Shown: piece by piece, positions 25,741-37,100 of the stretch
Layout of the letters: the number at the start of each line of letters is the position of its first letter
Position numbering within the stretch: position 1 is the stretch's first letter
From: Paralvinella palmiformis
Taxonomy: Eukaryota; Annelida; Polychaeta; Terebellida; Alvinellidae
Reading direction: 5' to 3'
DNA: 64,000 bases
NCBI GenBank assembly: GCA_025642065.1
Contig: JAODUP010000083.1
Span: forward strand, 186,001-250,000
Notes under the pieces: model-generated
Told to the model about the DNA's origin: nothing
What the model saw: only the letters and a program-made list of their open reading frames with translations
Databases searched by the model: none
Made by a program: the position numbers and the translations under genes

Positions 25741-25897
25741 ATATGTTCCAGTTAATCTGTATAATCAGATATTATCTATATTACCTGAAATTTCCAGGTA
25801 ATCTGTATTAAATCTCAATTAGCAATAGACGTATGTATTACCTGAATATTTCAAGTAATATCATATTACCTGATTATACAGATTAACTGGAACATAT
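25741..25897. mobile_element. Foldback/MITE-like palindromic element
   Basis: The terminal 28 bases at 25741-25768 (beginning atatgttccagttaatctgt) are the exact reverse complement of 25870-25897. The complementarity continues inward with mismatches: TTACCTGAAATTTCCAGGTAAT against TTACTTGAAATATTCAGGTAAT. Almost the entire 157-bp unit could therefore fold into one hairpin. It has no coding capacity. This matches a non-autonomous foldback DNA transposon, though no target-site duplication could be defined. Confidence 0.85.
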
Positions 25898-26467
25898 ATC
25901 CATAAGGCCTTCTAACACTGAGTATATATCAGCTGAGCTTTCTGTTCTCCTAACCATAAACAAGGATGGATGGATATTGATTGTGAATAATTAATCATCT
26001 CCTCTAGAATGACAACAAACAGGACAGCATTGAACATCACATCTAAATTACCTATCGGGGGAGATAAACGACCGTCTCCCGAGTGCGCTGGTGGATCTTG
26101 TAATAATGTTTTTGTTGCTGTACTGCAGGAGGAAAGGATACGGCCCAGTCCCCCCTACCTGCCCATGTAGGATCTGGCTCATCCCCAAAAACTTAGCCAT
26201 GGCTGGTATATTAACGTATACGGGTTAGATTGGTACTGATCGTAGGCCCAGGTGCCTTCGTGCTCCTGATTGCCTATAAGCTTACATTTGAGGTAGAAAT
26301 GGTGCAGACATATATACCGATAAAAATGAGCTCTCGATAGTTACTGTTGAATGTGATAAAGCGAAGGTTTTAATGACCCCTGTTGGTCAGCCAGATACTC
26401 GCAAGCAAAGATCAAAATATACAAGGGAGGCCGATTTCAGCAATTACATTAACCTTGACCCAACCAA

Positions 26468-27050
26468 GGTATGTTGATATAATAATAATGGCCGAATTGG
26501 TAGTTATTTAACGTGGCTTAGCTACCTCAAATGGGGGAGATGCATATTTACTGCTTCACCAGGTGGAATAATTGTAAATGAATTTAGAATTTACAATAGA
26601 TGACATATTCAATCATAATAATAGCCGAAATGGCAATTTTTAACGTGGCTGGCAACCTCAAATGAGGGAGACGCATATGGTCTGTAATTTATAGCTTCCC
26701 CACGGAGATTAATTTAAATTTAGAAATTAGAATATACGGCATGTTCGGTGGAGAAAACCTTGCCAGTTGCCTGGCTGGATGAAAACCTCCCCCTACTACA
26801 GTGCCACGGCTGAGGCGCCAACACGCGACCTCCCGCACAGAATGACCATAGCCATAGGTAAATAGTCTCGCGCTCTACCCATGTGACCAAAGAAGGGAGA
26901 AAAACCTTGCCAGTTGCCTGGTTGGATGAAAAACTCCTCCTACAATAATGCCATGACTAGGATTCGAACTTCCGACCTCCCTCACAGCATAACCACGAGT
27001 AAGAATGTCCCACGGTCTTACCCGCTAGGCTATATCATACCCAGTAACTC
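26468..27050 (-). mobile_element. SINE family C copy split by a second family C copy
   Basis: The 3' part of one minus-strand copy lies at 26468-26605 (to ...tttacaatagatgacatattc) and its 5' tRNA-like head at 26888-27050 (gagaaaaaccttgccagttgcc...ggattcgaac). In the continuous copy at 56936-57200 these two parts are contiguous. Between them sits another minus-strand copy at about 26606-26887. The order implies insertion of a younger copy into an older one. Confidence 0.8.
26606..26887 (-). mobile_element. SINE family C, inner (inserted) copy
   Basis: This is a nearly complete minus-strand family C element, from the tail-side string gccgaaatggcaatttttaacgtggctgg through gagaaaaccttgccagttgcctgg to a head ending near cgctctacccatgtgacc. 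It interrupts the copy described at 26468-27050. The borders are approximate. Confidence 0.8.
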
Positions 27051-27119
27051 GTCGTTGATAGCAAACTGTATATTGGTTTATAATATGGTAGGACGGGAAT
27101 AATGTGAGATTAAATAAAC

Positions 27120-28530
27120 ATGTCCAAATCAATAGCAGCCCTGGCTAATTTTATATCAAAACTATTCGCCACCCAATATACAGGCCAATATTTCTTATGA
27201 AGTAAACTTTCACGGGCTAATAGCAGGCCAGGCCGGTTCGCTATGAAGTAAATTTTCGCCTGCCAATAGCAGACCCGGCTGATTTGGTATGAAGTAGATG
27301 TTGGGTCAATGACAAGCCAAGCCGATTTGATATGAAGTCAGTAATTATTGGCCAATTTGCTTGCTTGTATTTCGGGAAGTATCCCCAGGCTGTCGCTTGT
27401 TCAGCACAGCCTCTATGCTGGAGTGGTTGTTAATACCTCCTCCCCGCCACCACTCACGGGAGAGCAGTACGGAAAGATGGAGCCGAAATACCCCGTGGGT
27501 GGTCACTGCCAGAGTGGATTACGTCCCCAGGGGATCTTTGAAGCCCCCCCCCCTTTATTTTAATCAATTCAGTAGAGACGGCAGCGCCATTTAACGTGGT
27601 CCCCCACCTACGATCTTGTGAGCCGAGAAATTAATCTCTGGAAAAGTTTCGACCTCTTGATGGGATAAAACTTATGATCCTTGGCACCAAGTTCCAGGTG
27701 TTTAATCGCTAGACCACCATAGCTCATTATTGGCCAATAGTAAGCCAGTCTGATTTTATTGAATTCAATATTCGTCAGCCAATAGCAAACCAATCCAATA
27801 TAATTGCCTATGCAGTAAATCTTCACCTCCCGATAGCAAGTCATCTTCATATGATACAACGTTCCAGGCCAATGGAAGGCCAGGCCGATTTAATATGCAG
27901 TACGTAAACTTTCACCAGCCAACTGCAAGCAAGACCGATTTAATAAGAAGTAAATATTTGTCGGTCAGTAGTAAGTTAAACTGATTTTATATTAAGTCGA
28001 TATTCGGTAGCCAATAGTTCATCGGGCTGATTTTTCGTGGAGTAACTCTTCATTGGTCAAATAGAGCAGGCCTTGGTGATTTGATATGTAGCAACTCTTT
28101 CTTCAGCAGCCGATATACCAGGCCAGACCGATTTGACATGCAGTAACTCCTCACCTGCCAATAGCAGACCTGATCGATTTTATATGCAGTAACTTGTAGA
28201 GTAAGTCTTGACTACTTAACAGCTGGCCAGCTGTGTTTGGAGTAACTCTTCACCAGTGAGTACCGAGCCTGGTTGATTTCATACGCGGTAATTAACTCAT
28301 CACCAACCAATATCGCAAGTCTGGTTTATTTCTTCATATCCAGTAATTCTCCAACGGCTGATATGGAGTAAATTTCCACTGTCCAGTTGGTTATTCAGTC
28401 ATTCTCCAAACCGATTTAATATATACAGTATAATATATGCAGTAACTCCTCACCGACCAATAAAATGCCTGATCGATGTTATATGCAGTAGCCATTCATC
28501 GGTCAATAACAAGCCTAGTTTATTTATTTT
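27120..28530. repeat. Diverged minisatellite, about 50-bp unit containing CCAAT
   Basis: Roughly twenty diverged units follow one another, with the approximate pattern 'GCCAATAGCAAGCC..GCCGATTTgATATG' then 'cAGTAACTcttCACC'. Examples are tgccaatagcagacc, agccaatagcaaacc, ggccaatggaaggcc, aaccaatatcgcaag and ggtcaataacaagcc. The array is interrupted by a SINE at 27357-27725. Units differ at many positions, so the array is old. No coding frame runs through it. Confidence 0.8.
27357..27725 (-). mobile_element. SINE family A with 13-bp target-site duplication, inside the minisatellite
   Basis: ATTATTGGCCAAT occurs at 27344-27356 and 27726-27738, directly flanking the element. The element is the reverse complement of the family seen at 20174-20563, with its tRNA-like head at the right (complement of caccaagttccaggtgtttaatcgctagaccaccat...). 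A C run of ten bases is at about 27544-27553. The duplicated site is itself part of a minisatellite unit. Confidence 0.9.
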
Positions 28531-29024
28531 TTATTATTATACCAAGCTTGGAAAGTGTTCTTTTCATCCCCAAAATCCTGTTCAAAAGCATACAGGTCAT
28601 CAACAACAGTGTATAATCCCGATTTAAGTGAGTATCTATATTTGTAAAAAGATACCAGAAAAGCTCAAAGGGGGATTAGATAAGTGCATAGAATTAAATT
28701 TGCAGTTTTCTGACTGAAATGAAAAACATTTTTTAATCCCTGGAGCGAGAATAACATAAACGTCAAGCAAAAAAAGGTTGGATGACAACAGAATATAATT
28801 ATATGAAATAAAAATATAGTTTATTAACCCATTACTGAAACAAAAGCTACAAAGCATAAAAACTTAATTACTTGCGTACATTTCGTACAAAAACTAAAAT
28901 TGTTCATTTGCAAATAAAAAATAGATGATCGCATCGTTATGCACGAACTTGGCAGCTTTTCTAGACCTCTAGCTGTTTCCACTCTATTTACTAATATAAC
29001 ACATTCGTATCACGTTTACTGGAA

Positions 29025-29027
<3 letters not shown>

Positions 29028-29093
<66 letters not shown>
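29028..29093. repeat. (TA)n microsatellite
   Basis: A pure TA run of about 66 bp, among the longest in the window. Confidence 0.95.
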
Positions 29094-29099
<6 letters not shown>

Positions 29100-29146
29100 T
29101 TTGTAGTTGAGAGTCCGACTCTGCCAGTTTCTGTAGTAAAAAGACA

Positions 29147-29148
<2 letters not shown>

Positions 29149-29201
<53 letters not shown>
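29149..29201. repeat. (TG)n microsatellite
   Basis: A pure GT run of about 52 bp, close to the (TA)n run at 29028. Confidence 0.95.
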
Positions 29202-29398
29202 TAGATATATAATATAGATCATTTATTTAGGTTTCACTTTGTGTATACACTATACCAGTTACATTCAAAGTAATCACAATAAAATATATACACAAACCAC
29301 TCTATTTGAGTTATGAAATACATAAAAACGGTATTAATAAAAAACTTTGCAGTATTATATTTACATTGTAAGAACCATATACATATAAAATTCGCGTT

Positions 29399-30422
29399 CT
29401 ATGCAAGATTTTTGTTCAGGATACTGGCAGTAGAACTAACAATATCAGAGTTACTTAATAGATAAATGTTCGAACTTATCTTCATCTCTCAGAACATTAC
29501 AAACACAGTTAAAACTGGAGGCCTTTGTAAATAATTCATAGTGTAGATCGCCATACAATGTACATCTCATTAAAACATGAAAGTCGTCTTCTGCCTTGTG
29601 TATGCAATGGAAACAAGTTCTATTTTCTGCAAGTTTAGAGTTACGTTCGTATCGACCAGTTTCGATTCTATTTGATGCCACCCAACACATAAACCTACCT
29701 AATGATCTATTTATCCTGGACATAATCATCGTAACATGGCTCAATAATAAATTCATGTTTAAAAAGTCTGTATGCCCGTAGTTTATTTCTACGATTTCCA
29801 GATGGTGCATCAGATTTATTAAATTTAGAATACCAGTCGTGCACATTTGCTTGTGATATCACTGGGTCTGTAGTTTATTCATGACATGTTTAATGAACAT
29901 TAAAAGTGTATTTACTTCATTCACATATTGCATTTGGATGGAGCAAATATACTTGTTGAAATAATAAATCCAATTATGTTTGTTGTCATGGGCTTTCTCT
30001 GTACAACACATAAATACTCTCCTCGTAATCTTGTTTTCAGTCATTTTAACCAATCTACACTATTGTCTACAGACAAATTTTAACCATTGCCATTAAAAAT
30101 GTGGCTTCCAACCTATGTCTCCGTGTACGGCGGCATTGGATGTATATTTACCGACTCTAGAAAGTATCTACACGCACGATTATGAACATTATTTATATAG
30201 CTGAAATTCTTAAAACCCCAAATTGCATACCCATATATGTAATAATTGACATGACTAGATTATCGTACTGTTTAGTAAAACACTCAAAGGGCAATTCCGC
30301 CATTGAACTTTGATTTGGCAATTAATAGATCTAACGTACGCGGCATGGACAACTATATTTACCAGTACATTATAATCTAAGTGTTCAGTCAAAATTAAAC
30401 TTAAATATTTATATTTAATGTC

Positions 30423-30482
<60 letters not shown>

Positions 30483-30712
30483 CACCTTAAAATCGAATAC
30501 ATATTCAGTTCTCTGTACAGTTGGATTTCTAAAGTGAACAATTTATGTTTTACCTTGCATGGTTGACTGACATTTGGTATTCTGTATACCACTCGTGTAG
30601 GATATTCACTAACATTTGTAGTTGTGTCGCTGTGTCAGTTAAGTATCACAATATAATCAGCGTACAACATTATACACATATTGTATTATTATTAATTGGT
30701 ATACCGACACGT
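29399..30712 (-). mobile_element. LINE reverse-transcriptase remnant, catalytic box mutated and split by (TA)n
   Basis: On the minus strand, conserved pieces appear in LINE order: GIPINNNTICV (about 30680-30712), then YADYIVIL where a YADD box is expected (30653-30664), LHEWYTEYQMSVNHAR, IVHFRNPTVQRTEYVFDFK, a (TA)n run, VDIKYKYLSLILTEHLDYN, then KYTSNAAVHGDIGW. The terminal zinc-knuckle-like segment is C-x2-C-x(5)-E-x3-H-x4-C (RTCFHCIHKAEDDFHVLMRC), ending near LNKNLA and a stop at about 29399. Stops and frameshifts separate the pieces and the second catalytic Asp is Tyr. It is a dead copy of a LINE type different from the one at 22690-24150. Confidence 0.85.
30424..30480. repeat. (TA)n microsatellite inside LINE remnant
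   Basis: A pure TA run of about 56 bp lies between the LINE segments ending VFDFKVN and beginning VDIKYKYL on the minus strand. Confidence 0.95.
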
Positions 30713-30811
30713 GCGTGTGTGTATGTGTGTGTGTGTCATTCTTTTTACATATTAACAATTCATCTAATAATTTTATCTAATCAGAAAACATTAGTAATAT
30801 TATTAATAACG

Positions 30812-30839
30812 TCATATATATATATATATATATATATAT
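30812..30839. repeat. (TA)n microsatellite
   Basis: A pure TA run of about 27 bp upstream of the CLPTM1 gene. Confidence 0.9.
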
Positions 30840-31106
30840 TTGGATAAACGTTACACCGATATTTTCTATTTGATGTCAAGTAATCTACAACACTCAGTAT
30901 CAATAATAATGCTCATAACTGTGTATGTTTTTAAGCTTAAAATCGATCGGTGTCTTATGAAAAGGATTTTCTACCATTTCCATACGCCCGCTCCCCCCCT
31001 CTCTCTCTCTCTCGCAACCCATAGGAAACGTTCACCGCGTCAGCTGCGTATTTAAAAGCAAGAACAACATATTCAGATCGTTGTCATTCTTGTTCGACTC
31101 ATCAAC

Positions 31107-34100
31107 ATGTCGGCGACGGAGAGTGTGGAACCGAATGCAGTTCAAGCGAATAATACAAATGAAAACGATCAGGTATAATGTTTTATAGTTTACCGGTTGA
31201 TACATAATGCTTGATATACACGTTAGAGTAAATTATGATCAAATTAAGTGTAATCTGTCTGTGTAAAAACTGTGATGCTCTCTATTCTGGGGCGGTATAA
31301 TGAGGCCGAGCTGGACAGGCGTATCTTACTATCTAATTCTAGAGACTACCGGTGTAAACTAAATACGGGTACTTGAAAAATCTGCGCCATTAATATCGCA
31401 GCCAGTGGGTTGAGTTTTATATTCATCTATGCTGAAATTATATAAATGTTTTATTCAAGGTTCCCACGGCCACGCGTCCTGGAAAATAACAAATTCATTT
31501 TCCAAGACCAAGTCATGGGAATGTTCTTGAATTTGACAAAATCAGGAAATGTCCTGGAAAAAAGCCTGTGAATAAATATGCCTGTAGAAGAAAACCTTGA
31601 TTGTAGAAGAAACATTATTGGTATATAAGACTATATATCTTGATATCCCATATTAGTTAAAATTTAAATAAAAGTGAGTGGATCAGACAACTAGAACTTA
31701 GAAGGGGTGAGGAGGAAACTGTATCATAAAAATCTCAATAATCAATCGATCATACATTGAATATATATATATGATATGCTTTTTCGCACATATTGTGATT
31801 TATTACCTTTTAATCTTGTATACGTTGTCCTGGAAGATGAAATTTTCTTGGCTGTGGGAACTATGTTTATTATACCCTCTGATTCTGAAGCAGTATCACT
31901 AAATATAAGTCAATAAGAACAGACTAGAAACTAGATTACAACCCTCATCGATTTTAGCCAAATTTAAACTCAACTATACTGGTGTCTGCTCTGCTTACAT
32001 GAAATATTAAATCAAAAAACATTTTGACTAAGAGTTAAATAATTTTCACTTTATTTATCCTATATGCAGACATTGTCCAATGATTATTAGGTTCATCAGC
32101 AAACATGGTTGGGTTCCTTTGATCTAGGCTAGCAGGTAGATGCTAACCAAGCCGAATAACCAATGAAATAAGTAATTAATTGCAAATGTTTACTGAAATA
32201 TATATGATCTACTGGACTAATTGATGGCTGAAACCTGTTTCTGTCCTGTCAACAGAAAGTGGCAAAAATTTTCAACCCTGCTCTGAGAGCTTTGGGGGTG
32301 AAGATGTGGAGACATGTGTTTGTCATCATATGATAGCAGGAAAAGTTTTATTTTTTACACTAATAAATTAAGTAATAAAAAAAGTAATATGATGGTATTG
32401 TTGGTGATGTTTGTATAAATATGCACAGTAGAGATTTCATCATTTGAAAAATTAAAAACATGGTGGCTGTTTCCAATGTATTGATTTGACTTACTAGGTG
32501 GCACCACAATACCATGCTTCTAAAACATGGCCTAAATCTTCTTTTTTCTCTCCGTTTCTTGTCCTGATACCTGAGTAATTTAAGTTAGCAAGCAGGACTT
32601 AGAAATACCCATCTTTCTTTCAACACAACCTTGATAAAATTCTTCAAGTTTTTGTTATCTATAAACATTAACATTATTTACAATTATAAGTAAACAGTTC
32701 TTGATATTTACATGTTGCTGAATGTTAGAGAATTTTTCCAATGTAGAATAAATGAACCAAAAACAGTCTTGAGGTATGTTGGGAATAATATTGCTGAATA
32801 TGTTATTCAAATAATTGTAACTGCAATTTCAAAAGTCATGTGTATGCAAACATATTAATCCAAGGCCATTTAGTAACATGAAACTTTTAAAAACTAAACT
32901 AGAATTTACCTGTTTGCAATAGCGATGGTGGCCTAGACAAATTGTGCTGCATATTCAATATTGTGAGCTGTATCTCAGAATCAAGGCTAGAAAAATATTT
33001 TTACATCTCACTAGCACCTTGGCCAGTAAAATTTAAATCCACTAGCCCAATAACATTTCTTACTAGCCCAACATATATGTTTAGTACTTTGTTTATATTT
33101 ATACATATAATGTTGACCATGCAAGTGACACTAGGTTGTACCCTTGTTTCTATTACGCAAAAATCAAGCTGACCGGCACCTTGAGTCTAACTCGTAAGAC
33201 CCAGGTTAACACTTGAGAAACACCCATAGTCTGGGGCCGACACTGGAGTTTCACTCCTGACACAAGCGGGGAGTGTGTCTAGAATTAATGTCAATGTAAA
33301 TCAAATGTACCCAAGAACCACACCCTTGAATCTGGCTTTATATACCTGATATTCATACAAATATTCAAATTCTGCCATGTTTAAAGATGAGCTTGATCAA
33401 TTGATGAAATCCAGTTTCAGAAAGGTGTGACTGGGTCCTGTACAATGTAATAATTTTCCAAACAAGTCATAAAATATATCAATATATATTATATTAGTTA
33501 CCTCTTATATTAACATACTAATATTTGTCTCAAAATGGGAGTAACTCAGTCAGGGTAGTATTTTACACTACCCACTAGGCTGAAGACAAAATCCACAATT
33601 TTTCCAGCCCTGCTGAGAATAGTGAGGTACAGGCGAAATCTAACAGCAATATACAATAAGTATATTCTTCCACTGAATGGCCAACATTCAGCAACTCCCA
33701 ATAATTTAGTTATTTTCTGTATCTGTGTTGTGGTAGCATGAAAATTACATTTTAATTATGTGGATAGATGGCACTTCATACTTTGTTTTAATAATGTTTT
33801 AATAATGAATCAACTGGTGAGACTTAGATGACATTTCATTATTTTACTTATCTAGCAGGTGGCTGAAGGAGAGCAGCCGGCTGCACAGCAACCCGCTCGT
33901 GCTGGAGGATGGTCAATGTTCAAGACTTTGCTGATTAGAATGGTGTTCATCTATATGATCAGCAGTTGGTTCAGACGACCATCCACACCAACTACTGATC
34001 CGAATCAGCCTGTTAAAGGTCAAGCTTTGCCATCAATGAATTTGTACCAAAAGGAGACAGTAATGGTGAGATGAAAGCATGTTTTGATGATTTTCTATTA

Positions 34101-37100
34101 ATGCAAATTAATGCACGCCTATTTAAAGAAAAAGCTGTGGGTAGAAATATGTTGATTTAATTATACATTTGACTTTGTTATAGCTATTATATGACCCAAT
34201 GATCTATTGAACTTGCTTCCAATATGAGCTTTGTAAAAGTCAAGTTATCCATATTAAAGTTTGATTAACCTCTTTATCTAAATGAAGGCAAATTTTTGCA
34301 ATCCATGTTATATTGGCAAGTGGCTATTTAAATCTCAGAAACTACTGCTAGTATTAATGATTTAGGTAATTTTGCTAAAGCTAGCTGAAACTTCATCAAC
34401 TGCCCTTAGACATTCTACAATAGTACATTGATATCTTAAAATGAATGTTCTATTAGAAGTGGTTGAAACATCAGGAAAGAAACATCATATATTTCTTGAC
34501 AACAACTTTCTAATTCCCATTTTACCTGTTACTAAACCGGCTTCTATATACAAATAGCCAAAAAGTGTTTGGTAGCAACATAGTTAACGTGAAAGGAATT
34601 TTAAAATCATATTAATATTTCATAATTATATTGCACGTAAAGTGATATATCAGGTGACTTGGACGTTTTGGTAATATTAATTATTATTGATGATAATTTT
34701 AGAGAAGGAGACCTACTATTATTCCATTGTTGTTACTGTTTTAAGAATCTCTATTGTGATTAAATCCAGAATGGGAATTAAATACCCAATTAAGTGTCTG
34801 TACAAAGTACACAGAAATATGTACTTAGTGTCTGAAATTTGGAATTCTCAGTACTTAATAGATCAGTATTTACTTCAATAGACAATTTTCACCATATCGG
34901 AACACTACCACCTGATGTTATCACTTGTTAAATACATTTCGTTTTGTTATTTTACTCCCATTCTAGGATCTGTACGTCTACATTTCCGAGAGCGAAGAAT
35001 TCAAAGATTTCAATAATCCAGACTCCCTTTTCTGGCTGGAAGAAGAACTAATCTATGGAGACTGGACTGGTGGACCAAATGGTGATGGATCTTATATAAA
35101 GTCTGGACAGATACCAATCTCGGAGGTGGGTGTACCATGAAAGGTCGTCGATGTACATGTGCAGAATGAGAATCGTTCCTGGTGAAAGTGAAACTAATTA
35201 ACATCTGTGATTGTTGTCAATACATAAATTCTGTTCTGTTTTTGCCATCGGATAGCTAATGGACTGTATGGGGGTTGGCTGATAATTATATGTTTTTAAT
35301 AGCTTTCACCCAAATGCTGTTGAAGTACATTAATTAATTAAATGTTCCAGTTATTGAAATAAAGTCTAAACCTTCAACGTATTTCGTCATCAAACAATGC
35401 TAGTTTCCATCATATTACATATTTGTGGTTTAAACCATGAACTGTTAGGTTATTATTGCCTTGCTCTTCAATGTTGATATTTTATTCTGTGTTCAGAGGG
35501 TTCAGAACAATGGCTCCATATACATGCATGTGTATGTTGTACGGACTGGCAAGTCACCAGATCCTACTGATGAAGACACTTATGATGCAGAGTACACCAT
35601 TCATAGGTTCAGAAGTAAGTGGGATTTAACTCTTTGGTCTCATGGGTAGACTATTTACCCGTGGCTATGGTCATTCTGTGCTGGAGGTCGCAGGTTTGCA
35701 CCTTGGCTGTGGCACTATAGTACAGGCAGCTGGCAAGGTTTTCTCCACTGAACATGCAATATATTCTAAATTTATTTGGAAGTAGTCTGCGTGGGGAGCT
35801 ATAAATTACAGACCATATGCGTCTCCCTCATTTGAGATTGCCAGCCACGTTAAAAACTGCCATCATTATGTAACATTCGATAAGCAACATTCTTGTGTGA
35901 TACTATCTTTTAGACCATTGGTTGAGCACAGTGGATGATAATGGAGTTTTGTTGCGTTTCAGAGATGAATAAGATGAAGAAAAGAAAGTACCATACCATG
36001 AAGAATCTGATCACCGGTCGCTCAGAAGTGCATCCAGATCTTGTCAGGGTAAAATAAAAATGTGTAAATTGTCTTCCCTCTTCGTTGTGTCACTAACTGA
36101 CTTATTTGTTTCAGCCATATTTGGACCTATGATAATCAAATGACTTGCTTTATTTCTGTAGGATGCTAATGAAACATCCTTTGAGGTTCTATCACACTGG
36201 CATCCAAATCTGACACTGAATTTAGTTGATGATCATACTCCGTGGATCAGGGGTGCTGTGCCATCACCACTTGATGAGTGTAAGTTAATTAATCTTACAA
36301 TGTCTGTCCAGTTTTTAAAGCAGTCAGTTTGTCATTATAGACATTCCTGTATTTACTTTATATATATATATATATATTAGTCCATGGTCTGTTCCTTCAA
36401 AAATATTTATTAAAATGGCTTCTATGTTTTTTGGAAAATGACTAAAATGTGATAATTGATCTGATTCTCAATGTAATGTCCGGTTTCTTATACTACTGTC
36501 CCATGTGTTGGTCATTTTATATTGAGTCATAGTTGCTGCTAGTTTGTTGAAATTATTAAACACTACATCATAACTGTGGCAAGTTTAGTTTAAATATTGT
36601 GCCATAGCTAATGTCAGTTAATTTAAACTTGAATATTGTGTCATAACTACTGTCAGTTAATGTAAATACTGTGCTATAGTTACCGTTAGTTAGTTTAAAT
36701 ATTATGCAATTGCTACTGTCGATTATCTTAAATTTGAATATTATGCCACAGCTGATGCTAGTTAGTTAACTACATCAGTTGGGTGGTCATGGATGGGTCA
36801 GTTTTTATTGTGACAAAGCATTTCTTTTTCCACCTATAATTATGCACAGTCTATAAAAAGTATGACACACCACGGTAAAGTAACGTTTGTTAACTGCAAA
36901 AACAGATCACGTTTTGTAAGATTATTTTGAATTTGGTAATTTGCTTTAGTCATAGAATTAATTATTTTTGATTAAGGATGAATATATATAGAGTAAAAAT
37001 GATACCATGATTATGTTCATTTATTGTTTTTATTTCTTGTTATTCAGATATAGAGTTTGTGGATGGGACCAATTACTATTATCCAATCCTGTACTTCAAC

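Noticed and set aside
27120..28530. CRISPR array
   Set aside because: Repeats are diverged and there are no identical direct repeats with unique spacers. The DNA is eukaryotic.
29016..29222. Reading frames rich in YIYIYI and HTHTHT
   Set aside because: They are translations of (TA)n and (TG)n microsatellites. The same applies at 15159-15279, 18002-18217, 20838-21129, 24549-24818, 30255-30485 and 52074-52256.
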